Below, one piece after another: positions 34,052 through 42,554 of a stretch of 64,000 bases of DNA (positions within the stretch are counted from its first letter, which is position 1; every line of letters begins with the position of its first letter). A program made the position numbers and the translations under genes. The stretch comes from Bacteroidota bacterium (GTDB lineage: Bacteria > Bacteroidota > Bacteroidia > Chitinophagales > Chitinophagaceae), in NCBI GenBank assembly GCA_023428755.1, contig JAEYWX010000008.1, positions 1-64,000 on the forward strand, read 5' to 3'. A model generated the notes under the pieces. It made no database searches. It was not told the origin of the DNA and saw only the letters and a program-made list of their open reading frames with translations.

Positions 34052-35986
34052 TTATGGTTTCCAGATGTAAATAAATATGATCACGAGCGCAGCAATACCG
34101 CCGAAGAAATACAGCAGATAGTTTTGCACTTTACCCGATTGCAATGTTTTGATGAGGTTCGATAGCCATCCTGTTGCTGCAGCAAAGCCATTCATCAAAC
34201 CATCAATGATGTTTTTGTCGATCCATGCTGCAGGGCGACCGATAAGATTAAACACCAGTTTCTTTGTGATGAACAGGTACAACTCATCGATATAGAATTT
34301 TTTGTACGCTGCTTTGTATAAGCCACCAAGCGATGTTGCCAAACGTTCGGGTTTATCATTTGCTGTTTTGTACAACCACATCGCCAGCAGAATGCCGCCG
34401 ATACCCAATGCAAGTGGCGCAGCTGCAAAGCTGAGATGAAATTCAGAACCTAATGCAGTACCATCACTTGAAACATAATCGCCGAAATGAATAAAGCCTA
34501 GGGCAACACTGCATACTGCCAATAAGATCAACGGCAATTTCATAGAGAATGTTCCTTCGCCGTGATGATGGTCATGAACTGCAGCTTCCTTGTTCCAGAA
34601 AATGGAGAAATACAAACGGAACATATAAAACGCAGTAAGGCCCGATGTAAGTAAAGCAATCACATAAACAACCATGCTTTTATTATAGGCTGCCAACAGA
34701 ATTTCTTCTTTGCTGAAGAAGCCTGCAAACGGCCAGATACCGGCAATAGCCAAACAGGCAATTAAGAAACTGATGTGTGTAATGGGCATCAGTTTGCGTA
34801 AGCCGCCCATGTCTTTCATTTCGTTGCTGTGCACTAAATGAATAACGGCACCTGCACCAAGGAACAACAATGATTTAAAGAATGCATGTGTAAACAGGTG
34901 AAACATGGAAGCCGTATAACCCAACCCATTTTCACCTCCGTAACCACTTACACCTAAGGCAAACATCATGTAACCGATCTGGCTCATGGTAGAGTAGGCG
35001 AGTACACGTTTGATATCTGTTTGTGTGCAGGCAATTACTGCTGCAAACAAAGCAGAGGTAACACCAATGATTGTTACAATTGATAACGCCTCGCTGTTGA
35101 TAGAAAAAACAGGAAATAATCTTGCTACTAAAAATACACCGGCAACAACCATCGTTGCAGCGTGGATCAATGCAGAAACCGGAGTTGGACCTTCCATGGC
35201 ATCAGGTAACCAGATGTGCAACGGAAACATCGCACTCTTACCTGCACCACCCATGAACACCATCACCAATCCCCATGTTAAAGCCGATACACCAATGAAT
35301 GATGCAGAGGTGATGGCTAAGAACTGTGACGATTGTTGAGTGGTTAAATTATGAATGATGGTATTGAAGTCTAAGCTTTCACCATAGAATGCAAGTATTA
35401 AAATGCCGATGAGAAAACCAAGATCGGCAAAGCGTGTAACAATGAATGCTTTTTTCGATGCAGCGACAGCTGATGGTTTCTGGAAATAATAACCGATGAG
35501 CAAATAAGATGACGCACCCACCAGTTCCCAGAACATATAGATCTGAAAAAGATTAGATGATACAACCAGACCGAGCATTGAAAATGTAAACAGGCCGAGG
35601 AATGCGTAGTACGTTGCAAAGCGTTCTTCGCCTTTCATGTATCCAAGACTGAAGATGTGCACCATCAGCGAAACAAACGTTACCACCACCAACATCATCA
35701 CCGAAATAGGATCGAGCAGGATACCCATATCGATGGACACATTTTCACTGAACGTAAGCCAGGTATATTTTACAGCAGTAATACTTTGGTATGCATCACC
35801 CATTTTACCGTTCACAAAAAAGTATTGGTAAGCGGTGTACAACGATAAACCTGCTGCAACAAGTAACAACAATGTGGCTATGATACCTGCCGACCTGTTA
35901 AAATATTTTCGCCCAAACAAACCCAGCAGTACAAATGCTGCCAGTGGCAAAAGCGGAATCAGTGCGATGTATGATGAGTAGTTCAT
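34052..35986 (-). CDS. nuoL: NADH-quinone oxidoreductase subunit L
   Basis: The distal antiporter-like pump subunit, with the long C-terminal lateral helix. 644 aa from the ATG at 35986 (MNYSSYIALIPL). Seen are FWELVGASSYLLIGYYF with the pump Glu, FPLHIWLPDAMEGPTPVSALIHAATMVVAGVFL, LAYSTMSQIGYMMFALG and FTHAFFKSLLFLGAGAVIH. A His-rich loop (HDHHHGEG) sits near residue 470. A GTG nine bases upstream is possible but would start inside the repeat element between nuoK and nuoL. Confidence 0.96.
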   Translation of the reverse strand: MNYSSYIALIPLLPLAAFVLLGLFGRKYFNRSAGIIATLLLLVAAGLSLYTAYQYFFVNGKMGDAYQSITAVKYTWLTFSENVSIDMGILLDPISVMMLVVVTFVSLMVHIFSLGYMKGEERFATYYAFLGLFTFSMLGLVVSSNLFQIYMFWELVGASSYLLIGYYFQKPSAVAASKKAFIVTRFADLGFLIGILILAFYGESLDFNTIIHNLTTQQSSQFLAITSASFIGVSALTWGLVMVFMGGAGKSAMFPLHIWLPDAMEGPTPVSALIHAATMVVAGVFLVARLFPVFSINSEALSIVTIIGVTSALFAAVIACTQTDIKRVLAYSTMSQIGYMMFALGVSGYGGENGLGYTASMFHLFTHAFFKSLLFLGAGAVIHLVHSNEMKDMGGLRKLMPITHISFLIACLAIAGIWPFAGFFSKEEILLAAYNKSMVVYVIALLTSGLTAFYMFRLYFSIFWNKEAAVHDHHHGEGTFSMKLPLILLAVCSVALGFIHFGDYVSSDGTALGSEFHLSFAAAPLALGIGGILLAMWLYKTANDKPERLATSLGGLYKAAYKKFYIDELYLFITKKLVFNLIGRPAAWIDKNIIDGLMNGFAAATGWLSNLIKTLQSGKVQNYLLYFFGGIAALVIIFIYIWKP

Positions 35987-35988
35987 AT

Positions 35989-36182
35989 GCCTCACCCTCG
36001 TTCCCTCTCCGGTAGAGAGGGAGGCCGGGCTTTAGTTTTTTATATCAACAATAGTATTTAAGCATTTCATCTTTTGATGCTTATTCAGCATCATTTGGTT
36101 TTTTTTGTTCATCAAGTTCTCTGTTAAGCTGGCCTTGTGCCTTGATGGCTTCACCCTTTGGGGGAAGTCGGAAGGGGGCCGC
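35989..36182 (-). repeat. Composite intercistronic element, copy A (nuoK-nuoL)
   Basis: Read along the nuo transcript: right after the nuoK stop comes a C-rich/G-rich hairpin module (CCCCCTTCCGACTTCCCCC then AAAGGG), next AAGGCACAAGGCCAGC, an A-rich core with AGATGAAATGCTTAAATACT, and finally GGCCTCCCTCTC...GAGAGGGAACGAGGG immediately before nuoL. The 3' hairpin shares about 30 identical bases with copy C. Confidence 0.85.
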
Positions 36183-36497
36183 TTAGTATTTCATGTCAGT
36201 TGCATCTTCCACATCAATTGATTTATGACTGCGGTAGAGATTAATAATGATCGCAATCGCCACAGCAGCTTCGGCCGCAGCAATGGTTACAATAAATATG
36301 GTAAAGAAGATGCCGTCTAACTTATCGGGATAGAGATATTTATTAAACACCACGAAGTTGATGTTGACGCTGTTCAGGATCAGTTCAATCGCCATCAGCA
36401 TCGTAATCATGTTACGACGGGTAAACAAACCATACATGCCGATAAAGAACAGTGCTGTACTTACGAATAGAATATGTGAAATGGGTATGTCGCTCAT
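36183..36497 (-). CDS. nuoK: NADH-quinone oxidoreductase subunit K
   Basis: A three-span membrane-arm subunit of 104 aa. The two conserved membrane Glu residues lie in MLMAIELILNSVNINFV and FTIFIVTIAAAEAAVAIAI. It overlaps nuoJ by 4 bases, so translation is coupled. Its stop codon is followed at once by composite element copy A. Confidence 0.95.
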   Translation of the reverse strand: MSDIPISHILFVSTALFFIGMYGLFTRRNMITMLMAIELILNSVNINFVVFNKYLYPDKLDGIFFTIFIVTIAAAEAAVAIAIIINLYRSHKSIDVEDATDMKY

Positions 36498-37009
36498 TTT
36501 TCTTCGGGTTTTGTTTTAAGGGCAATCACAATACAACCGATCATAGCAGCAAGCAGCAGAATACTTACTACTTCAAACGGTAAGGCATAACCGCCTTGCT
36601 CTATATTAAGCATGGCGTTACCTATGCGTGCAACATCGTTATCGAATGGCTGATCGATTGTTGGAAATCCGTATTGATCGATGAGTAAATAGGTAAAGGC
36701 AAAACCAAATAGTACTGCCAATGCTCCGGCAACTGTTCGTAAGAGCGGAGCTTTCGGCATTTCTTTACCTGACTGCTGTGTAAGGAATATGGAAAAGATG
36801 ATGAGTACCACAATGCCGCCAACGTATACCACAATTTGTACAGCAGCAATGAACTGCACATCCATCCAGAAGTACAATGCAGCAATACCAATTAATGAAA
36901 ACAACAACCAGATTGCCGAACGGAATATTTTGCGGCTGGTTACCGATAGAACACCCATGCTCAGAATAAATGCTGAGATGAGATAAAATATGATTTGTGA
37001 TGCTGTCAT
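36494..37009 (-). CDS. nuoJ: NADH-quinone oxidoreductase subunit J
   Basis: A five-span membrane-arm subunit, 171 aa. Family features are the N-terminal FYLISAFILSMGVLSVTSRKIFRSAIWLLFSLIGIAALYF and the VQIVVYVGGIVVLIIFSIFL helix with the conserved YxG (pi-bulge) motif. The gene starts at the 3' end of composite element copy B. Confidence 0.94.
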   Translation of the reverse strand: MTASQIIFYLISAFILSMGVLSVTSRKIFRSAIWLLFSLIGIAALYFWMDVQFIAAVQIVVYVGGIVVLIIFSIFLTQQSGKEMPKAPLLRTVAGALAVLFGFAFTYLLIDQYGFPTIDQPFDNDVARIGNAMLNIEQGGYALPFEVVSILLLAAMIGCIVIALKTKPEEK

Positions 37010-37191
37010 GGCCTCATCCTCGGTCCTTCTCCTTTAGAGAAGGAGGCCGAGCTGTATTTTTTTAGTTTAACAATAGTAATTAAGCATTTCAACTTTTGTT
37101 TTTCATTCGGCAGCTAACTATTTATTTACATTTTACAGAAGCTAGCTTTGTGTGTTGGTCTCCTCCCTTTCAGGGGAGGCCGGGAGGGGTT
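37010..37191 (-). repeat. Composite intercistronic element, copy B (nuoI-nuoJ)
   Basis: Along the transcript: after the nuoI TAA comes ACCCCTCCCGGCCTCCCC with TGAAAGGGAGG, then a weaker AGCTAGCT-type stem, the core AGTTGAAATGCTTAATTACT followed by ATTGTT, and GGCCTCCTTCTC...GAGAAGGACCGAGG before nuoJ. Orientation equals copies A, C and F. Confidence 0.85.
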
Positions 37192-37671
37192 TTATTCAAC
37201 ACCCGCCCTCACTTTCGAACCAGGTTTGTTCAGCTTCTTCGTCAGCTGACTTCTGTCGAACACACTGTGTTCAAATGTTTGTGCCATTTTAATTGCACCG
37301 GTAGGGCAAGCTTCCACACACAGGTTACACATGGTACATAACTCAAGATGATACACAAATGTGTCGATGGCTTTTTTCTTCTTACCCGTTTCTGCATCCA
37401 CATCAAATTTTGTAATGATCTTGATCGTTGCGTTGGGACAAGCCAGTTCACAAGCAGTACAACCTGTACAGGCATGTTCATTGTTCTCATCATGTGTCAT
37501 CACCACTTCACCTTTGAAGCGTTCAGGTAACACCAACGTATCTCTGTTATCGGGATACTGTTGTGTAATAATTTCTTTGTGGTGGGTGAAATAGTAACCG
37601 GTACGTTTCATACCTGTTGCCAGCGATTTGATCGCACCCCAGATGTCTTGTATGTATTGTTTTAAAAACAT
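37192..37671 (-). CDS. nuoI: NADH-quinone oxidoreductase subunit I
   Basis: The 159-aa peripheral subunit with two 4Fe-4S clusters (N6a, N6b) that relay electrons toward NuoB. The cluster motifs are CTGCTACELACP and CTMCNLCVEACP, at about residues 68 and 107. An N-terminal amphipathic segment (YIQDIWGAIKSLATGMKRTGYYF) anchors it to the membrane arm. In this operon it would have to receive electrons from a partner other than NuoEFG, or from NuoEFG encoded elsewhere. Confidence 0.95.
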   Translation of the reverse strand: MFLKQYIQDIWGAIKSLATGMKRTGYYFTHHKEIITQQYPDNRDTLVLPERFKGEVVMTHDENNEHACTGCTACELACPNATIKIITKFDVDAETGKKKKAIDTFVYHLELCTMCNLCVEACPTGAIKMAQTFEHSVFDRSQLTKKLNKPGSKVRAGVE

Positions 37672-37793
37672 AAGCCCCTATCCCCTAAAGGGGAATTATT
37701 TTATAGTTTACTATTTAATATCTCTGTCGCACATGTTATTAAGCACAATCAAAACTCAGGTTCTTGCCTTACACCCCTTTAGGAGATTGGTTT
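37672..37793 (-). repeat. Short composite element, copy D (nuoH-nuoI)
   Basis: Along the transcript: CTCCTAAAGGGG, AAGGCAAGAACC, a shortened core with GTGCTTAATAAC, then a 3' hairpin CCCCTTTAGGGG followed by ATAGGGG immediately before the nuoI ATG. It is 122 bp, with a different 3' hairpin flavour from copies A-C, similar to the one at the murG start. Confidence 0.65.
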
Positions 37794-38870
37794 TTAAAAA
37801 TGCCAACCCATAATCGCAATCAATGTTACCAGCAGTAAATTGAACATACTGATGGGTAATAAATATTTCCACTCCAGGTTCAGCAGCTGATCGATCCGTA
37901 AACGGGGGAAAGTCCAGCGGAACCACATGATCACAAAAATTAAAAAGAAAGTTTTACCAAAGAACCATACACTCGATGGTATCCAATCCATCACACCGTT
38001 AAATGCATGCCAGTTGCCAATGTGGAACGGCATCCATCCTCCTAAGAATAAAGTAGCACCGATGGCACATACAATAAACACATTCACATATTCTGCAAGG
38101 AAAAAGAGAGCGAATTTCATTCCTGAGTATTCTGTATGAAAGCCTGCAGTTAATTCACTTTCTGCTTCAGCCAGATCAAATGGTGCACGGTTTGTTTCAG
38201 CAGTAACAGCAATAATGAAAATGATAAAAGCAATGATCACAGGAATATGCCCTTTAAATAACCACCAACCGTTTTCCTGTGCCTGGATAATATCGCTGAT
38301 GCGTAAGCTGCCTGTCAATACAACGATAGCAAGTACAGCAAGACCGGCAGATAATTCGTAGCTCACAATCTGTGCACCGCTGCGCATAGCACCAAGCAAC
38401 GAATACTTATTGTTACTGGCCCAACCCGCCATTAATATACTAATGACAGAGATGGATGATACGGCAGAAATATACAATACGCCGATATTCAAATCCCACA
38501 GTTGAAAATCTTTTGCAAAGGCAATGGGTGCAAGCAGGAGCATCGCAACGATCATGGCAATAAACGGTGCTACATTAAATAACAATTTATCTGCACCGCC
38601 GGGAGTCATTCCTTCTTTCACCAATAATTTCAATGTGTCAGCTAGGGATTGCAACATACCTTTTGGTCCTACACGATTTGGTCCGAGACGTATCTGTATC
38701 CATGCCGATACTTTTCGTTCCATAATTACCAATACCAATCCGAGTGCGGCAAACAAACCAATTACGGCAACACCTGCAATCACCATTTCCACAATCAACG
38801 CCCAGGTAGGGCTCATGTTTGCGTTGAGCCATTGATCAATATTTGCTGCTATGTTACTTAAGCTCCACAT
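37794..38870 (-). CDS. nuoH: NADH-quinone oxidoreductase subunit H
   Basis: The membrane subunit at the quinone site linking the two arms, 358 aa, about eight spans. Signatures: LGLVLVIMERKVSAWIQIRLGPNRVGPKG, QSLADTLKLLVKEG, the acidic loop AETNRAPFDLAEAESELTAGFHTEYSGMKF, and WFRWTFPRLRIDQLL. In typical operons nuoE, nuoF and nuoG would lie between nuoD and this gene; here only a 201-bp repeat-bearing gap does. Confidence 0.96.
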   Translation of the reverse strand: MWSLSNIAANIDQWLNANMSPTWALIVEMVIAGVAVIGLFAALGLVLVIMERKVSAWIQIRLGPNRVGPKGMLQSLADTLKLLVKEGMTPGGADKLLFNVAPFIAMIVAMLLLAPIAFAKDFQLWDLNIGVLYISAVSSISVISILMAGWASNNKYSLLGAMRSGAQIVSYELSAGLAVLAIVVLTGSLRISDIIQAQENGWWLFKGHIPVIIAFIIFIIAVTAETNRAPFDLAEAESELTAGFHTEYSGMKFALFFLAEYVNVFIVCAIGATLFLGGWMPFHIGNWHAFNGVMDWIPSSVWFFGKTFFLIFVIMWFRWTFPRLRIDQLLNLEWKYLLPISMFNLLLVTLIAIMGWHF

Positions 38871-39071
38871 GTATTTTTATTTAGAGGCCTCTCCCTCGTT
38901 CCCTCTCCGGTAGAGAGGGAGGCCCAGCTTTTTCAATCTATTTATTTATTGTAATTCAGCATTTCGTCTTTTGTTTTTCATTCAGCTTGTTACCTATTCA
39001 TTAAACTCTTTAACAAGCTGGTCTTGTGCCTTGCTAAGCCCCTCCTTTGGAGGGGTTTGGGGAGGCTGGGC
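38871..39071 (-). repeat. Composite intercistronic element, copy C (nuoD-nuoH)
   Basis: Along the transcript: after the nuoD stop GCCCAGCCTCCCC, hairpin CCCCTCC/GGAGGGG, AAGGCACAAGACCAGC, then a strong stem CAGCTTGTT/AACAAGCTG, the core AGACGAAATGCTGAATTACA, and GGCCTCCCTCTC...GAGAGGGAACGAGGG before nuoH. It sits exactly where nuoEFG would be expected. Confidence 0.85.
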
Positions 39072-40187
39072 TTATCTGTCAATATCCGGTATCACCAAAT
39101 CCAATGTTCCCATCGCTGCAATCAAATCGCCGATCTTTCCACCTTTTACCAAATGATTCAATGCTGACAAATTCGAGAACCCCGGCGAACGGAATTTAAT
39201 TCTGTATGGAGTTGTGCCACCTTCACTTACAATATAAACGCCCAACTCACCACGTGCTGTTTCAGCTTTGCTGTAGAACTCACCTTTTGGTAATTTCAAT
39301 ACCGCTTTTGTTTTTGCCTGGAACTCCCCATCAGGTATATTATCGATCAGCTGTTCAATAATGCGGACCGATTGCTGCATTTCACGAATACGTACCATGT
39401 AGCGTGCAAAGGAATCGCAGCCATCTTCTAACACTTCATCAAACTCCAGCTTGTCATAAATCTCATACGGATAAAGCTTGCGTACATCGCTGCTTACACC
39501 GCTACCTCTTGCTACCGGTCCTGTACAACCGTAAGAGAGTACATCTTCAGGCGAAATAATACCAACACCTTTCATACGGTTCTGGAAGATGATATTGCCT
39601 GTTACCAGTTCATCGTATTCGTGGATCTTGGCTTTGTATAACTGCAGAAAATCTTTTACTCTACGTTGAAAATTGGGATGAAGATCATGCATCACACCAC
39701 CGGGCACCATGTAGTTCATGGTTAAGCGGGCACCACATGTTTCTTCCATAATATCATTGATGACTTCACGTTCACGAAACGCATGAAAGAAAGGAGTGAA
39801 GGCACCGAGATCCATTGCCATGGCTCCCCACCATAATTCATGCGAAGCAAGACGTGTCAGTTCATCCATCAATACACGGATCACCTGTGCTCGTGCCGGT
39901 ACTTCTAACTGCAAACCTTTCTCCACGCACATCGCACATGCATGGTTGTTGATGTGTGCAGAAAGATAATCCATGCGGCTTGTTACATAAATGAACTGGC
40001 GATAGGTAAGGCTCTCACACATTTTTTCAATAGAGCGATGGATGTAGCCGAGATGCGGTTCTACATTCTTGATGGTTTCGCCGTTGAGCGTAACCACTAA
40101 ATGGAGTACACCATGTGTGGCAGGGTGCTGCGGCCCCATGTTAATAACCAAATCGCCTTCCGTTGTTGTGCCTACTTCTTCAAACAT
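39072..40187 (-). CDS. nuoD: NADH-quinone oxidoreductase subunit D
   Basis: The 371-aa quinone-binding subunit of the peripheral arm, related to NiFe-hydrogenase large subunits. Seen are MGPQHPATHGVLHLV (quinone-site His), EPHLGYIHRSIEKMCESLTYRQF, the RMDYLSAHINNHA stretch, GNIIFQNRMKGVGIIS and the C-terminal GTLDLVIPDIDR. It is separate from nuoC here, unlike the fused nuoCD of Bacteroides. The 82-base gap from nuoC holds a half-copy of the repeat element. Confidence 0.96.
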   Translation of the reverse strand: MFEEVGTTTEGDLVINMGPQHPATHGVLHLVVTLNGETIKNVEPHLGYIHRSIEKMCESLTYRQFIYVTSRMDYLSAHINNHACAMCVEKGLQLEVPARAQVIRVLMDELTRLASHELWWGAMAMDLGAFTPFFHAFREREVINDIMEETCGARLTMNYMVPGGVMHDLHPNFQRRVKDFLQLYKAKIHEYDELVTGNIIFQNRMKGVGIISPEDVLSYGCTGPVARGSGVSSDVRKLYPYEIYDKLEFDEVLEDGCDSFARYMVRIREMQQSVRIIEQLIDNIPDGEFQAKTKAVLKLPKGEFYSKAETARGELGVYIVSEGGTTPYRIKFRSPGFSNLSALNHLVKGGKIGDLIAAMGTLDLVIPDIDR

Positions 40188-40269
40188 GCCAATGTTCTCC
40201 TTACGAGAATTTTTTGTTTTTAAAGTTCATTCTGTCATTCTTGCCTTGCTCCCCTTCAGGGGTTGGGGG
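40188..40269 (-). repeat. 5' module only, copy E (nuoC-nuoD)
   Basis: After the nuoC stop the transcript reads AGCCCCCAACCCCTGAAGGG, then GAGCAAGGCAAGAATGAC. The core and the 3' hairpin are missing. The first 23 bases match the ftsW C-terminal coding end at 59875-59897 at all but two positions. Confidence 0.7.
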
Positions 40270-40734
40270 CTATAGTCTGATCATGTTAATCGGATCTTCA
40301 AAATCTTTCAGTAATGGTCTCTTTCCTTCCCAACCATCAGGTAATATCAGTAAACGCAGATCGGGATGGTTCAGAAATTTCACACCAAACAATTCATACA
40401 CTTCACGTTCATGAAATTCTGCTGTGCGCCAGATATGCGAAACCGTTTCCATTTCAGGATTGTTACGATCGAGTTTTGCTTTTACAACCAGCTCGTGTTT
40501 GTGTATGGTTGAACGAAGATGATATACCATCGTTAGATGTGTTTTCCAGTCAACACAGGTTAAGCAAAACAGGAAATCGAATTGCAGTTCGGGAACGTTC
40601 CGTAAGCTTTGTGCAAACGATAACCAATTTGCTGCTTCTACATTTACAGTAAGCCAGCCGTTTGCATCTGCTTCATCAATAACAGCAGTTGCGGCTAACT
40701 CACCAAGAGTAGTCTTTAATTCTTCGTTCGTCAT
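40270..40734 (-). CDS. nuoC: NADH-quinone oxidoreductase subunit C
   Basis: The 154-aa 30-kDa-type peripheral subunit. The family signature is WRTAEFHEREVYELFGVKFLNHPDLRLLILPDGWEGKRPLLKDF. It overlaps nuoB by 4 bases. Stoichiometric partner of NuoD and NuoB in the connecting module. Confidence 0.95.
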   Translation of the reverse strand: MTNEELKTTLGELAATAVIDEADANGWLTVNVEAANWLSFAQSLRNVPELQFDFLFCLTCVDWKTHLTMVYHLRSTIHKHELVVKAKLDRNNPEMETVSHIWRTAEFHEREVYELFGVKFLNHPDLRLLILPDGWEGKRPLLKDFEDPINMIRL

Positions 40735-41273
40735 ACGCTTTCTTTTCCTTCTCTTATTTGTTCACGGGTTAAACCCATTTTTATTTTTTGCTGTAACGAT
40801 ATCAATGCATGCAGTAATGCTTCGGGCCGTGGCGGACAGCCGGCAACATATACATCAACCGGTATTACGTGATCGGCTCCTTTTACAACAGAGTATGTAT
40901 TATAAAAGAAAGGACCACCACTGATGGCGCATGCACCCATTGCAATTACATATTTCGGATCGGCCATCTGATCGTACAAACGTTTCAGTACAGGTGCCAT
41001 TTTGTTAACGATGGTTCCTGCTATAATTATTACATCGGCCTGGCGTGGCGTAGCACGTGCCACTTCAAATCCAAAACGGGAGAAATCATATTTCGCACCA
41101 GCGGTACTCATCATTTCAATACCACAGCAGCTGGTAGCAAATGTTAATGGCCATAATGAGTTGGAACGTGCCCAGTTGATTACATCGTCAAGCTTGCTCA
41201 GCACGATGCCGCCACCGGGTGTTTCATGTATCTCTCCGGGAAAATCACTTGCTGTATGTTGTTGTGTTATCAT
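40731..41273 (-). CDS. nuoB: NADH-quinone oxidoreductase subunit B
   Basis: The 180-aa subunit holding cluster N2, the last iron-sulfur cluster before quinone. Ligands are in the family positions: the tandem Cys in ATSCCGIEMM, Cys in MGACAISGGPF and Cys in VAGCPPRPEAL. RFGFEVARATPRQADVIIIAGT is also typical. It lies 19 bases after nuoA and overlaps nuoC by 4. Confidence 0.96.
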   Translation of the reverse strand: MITQQHTASDFPGEIHETPGGGIVLSKLDDVINWARSNSLWPLTFATSCCGIEMMSTAGAKYDFSRFGFEVARATPRQADVIIIAGTIVNKMAPVLKRLYDQMADPKYVIAMGACAISGGPFFYNTYSVVKGADHVIPVDVYVAGCPPRPEALLHALISLQQKIKMGLTREQIREGKESV

Positions 41274-41292
41274 CCGGTACTGTTTGTAAATG

Positions 41293-41643
41293 TTACTTCC
41301 ATTTCAACGCACCTTTTTTGTGTGCGTATAAAAAGCCCATGAATAAAATGAAAAAGAAAATAATGATTTCAACAAGGGCAAGCAAGCCTACTTTTTTAGC
41401 AGCTACCGCCCATGGATATAAAAAGATCAACTCTACATCGAAGATGAGAAAGAGAAGTGCAAATAAATAATAACCGACATTAAACTGCACCCAGCTGGGG
41501 CCACGGGTAGGTATACCGCTTTCGTAAGGCTCGCCTTTTTGCTTATTCGTTGTGGCTTTGGTTACCACTTTTGCAATCAGAATAGCACCGGCCGAAAAGG
41601 CAATGGCAGCAAGAATTAAAACAATGAGTGAAGCAGCACCCAT
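41293..41643 (-). CDS. nuoA: NADH-quinone oxidoreductase subunit A
   Basis: The 116-aa three-span subunit that opens the operon. Recognisable are the loop KGEPYESGIPTRGPSWVQFNVGYYLFALLFLIFDVELIFLYPWA, with conserved Glu/Asp near the quinone site. No regulator is adjacent; the promoter presumably lies in 41644-41834, where a palindrome is visible but no clean TAnnTTTG box on the minus strand. Confidence 0.94.
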   Translation of the reverse strand: MGAASLIVLILAAIAFSAGAILIAKVVTKATTNKQKGEPYESGIPTRGPSWVQFNVGYYLFALLFLIFDVELIFLYPWAVAAKKVGLLALVEIIIFFFILFMGFLYAHKKGALKWK

Positions 41644-41679
41644 ATGCGTTTGGTTTGTTTGAGGAATTAATATACATCA

Positions 41680-41712
41680 TTTATTCATTTCGAATGAATT
41701 CATTTGAATAAA
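41680..41712. promoter_or_regulatory. Palindrome upstream of nuoA
   Basis: Outer arms TTTATTCA (41680-41687) and TGAATAAA (41705-41712) are exact complements and the centre AATGAATTCATT is itself a 12-bp palindrome. It lies 37 bases before the nuoA start and could be an operator or an RNA hairpin; no known regulator is assigned. Confidence 0.4.
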
Positions 41713-41834
41713 AGTTATTCAGATGCAGCGAAATGAAAAACGATTTTTGTTTTGAAGGGCGAAAGGTCGATGCAGAACGATTCATAATGATTGATCGTTG
41801 TCATTAAAAAAACTGTTTCACCTCAACTTTCTTT

Positions 41835-42554
41835 TTAACCGTATAATTCCTGGTGAATAGCTTTTTTATCGTAGCCCATTTCCATGATGCGTTTTTTTGT
41901 TTCATCGATCATGGCTTTCCATCCGCAAAGGAAAAAGCTTGCTTCCTGTTTATTGGCACAAAGCTCTTCGTAGATGGGATGTACATAACCGGTGCGGCCT
42001 TCCCATTCTTCTCTGGACAATGTGGGGACGTAGTGGAAGCCGGGTAATTCTTGCTGCAGTTGCGTTAGTTCATCGTAATACAACAGGTCTGCTTTTTTGC
42101 GTGTACCAAACAATAGGTAAATATTTTTATGTGGGAGATTGTGCAGTTTGATATAATGCGACATGCTGCGGAAGGGAGCAATACCTGTTCCTGTACAAAT
42201 AAAGAACAGATCTTTTTCAATCGGGTCGGGTAGTGTAAATACACCCATTGCTCCACGTACAGGAATTTCGGTTCCTACAACTGCATTTGCAAACAGCCAG
42301 GTGGTGCCTGCTCCCTGCTCGTTCAATACAATCAGCAACTCAAATACATTCGTGCCATCGGGCCAGGAAGCAATGCTGTAACTGCGTAAGCGTTTGCTTT
42401 GTTGTTCATGAATAGGAAATTCGAGTTGTACAAATTGGCCGGGTTTAAAATCAAACACATCGATTTCTGTAAGTTGGATCCAATAACGTTTTGTATTGGG
42501 GGTTTCGTCAACAATGCGAATGATTTTGCCGGTACGCCAGGGTTGAAGCGCCAT
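41835..42554 (-). CDS. FNR-type ferredoxin/flavodoxin-NAD(P) reductase
   Basis: A 239-aa two-domain flavoprotein. The FAD domain has RLRSYSIASWP (RxYS motif), the NAD(P) domain has CTGTGIAPFRSM and the C-terminal FFLCGWKAMIDETKKRIMEMG. No ferredoxin domain is attached. Family members move electrons between NAD(P)H and ferredoxin or flavodoxin. It lies upstream of nuoA on the same strand (191-base gap). With a complex I lacking its NADH module in the same stretch, a role in ferredoxin balance is attractive but unproven. The nucleotide preference is not readable here. Confidence 0.85.
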   Translation of the reverse strand: MALQPWRTGKIIRIVDETPNTKRYWIQLTEIDVFDFKPGQFVQLEFPIHEQQSKRLRSYSIASWPDGTNVFELLIVLNEQGAGTTWLFANAVVGTEIPVRGAMGVFTLPDPIEKDLFFICTGTGIAPFRSMSHYIKLHNLPHKNIYLLFGTRKKADLLYYDELTQLQQELPGFHYVPTLSREEWEGRTGYVHPIYEELCANKQEASFFLCGWKAMIDETKKRIMEMGYDKKAIHQELYG

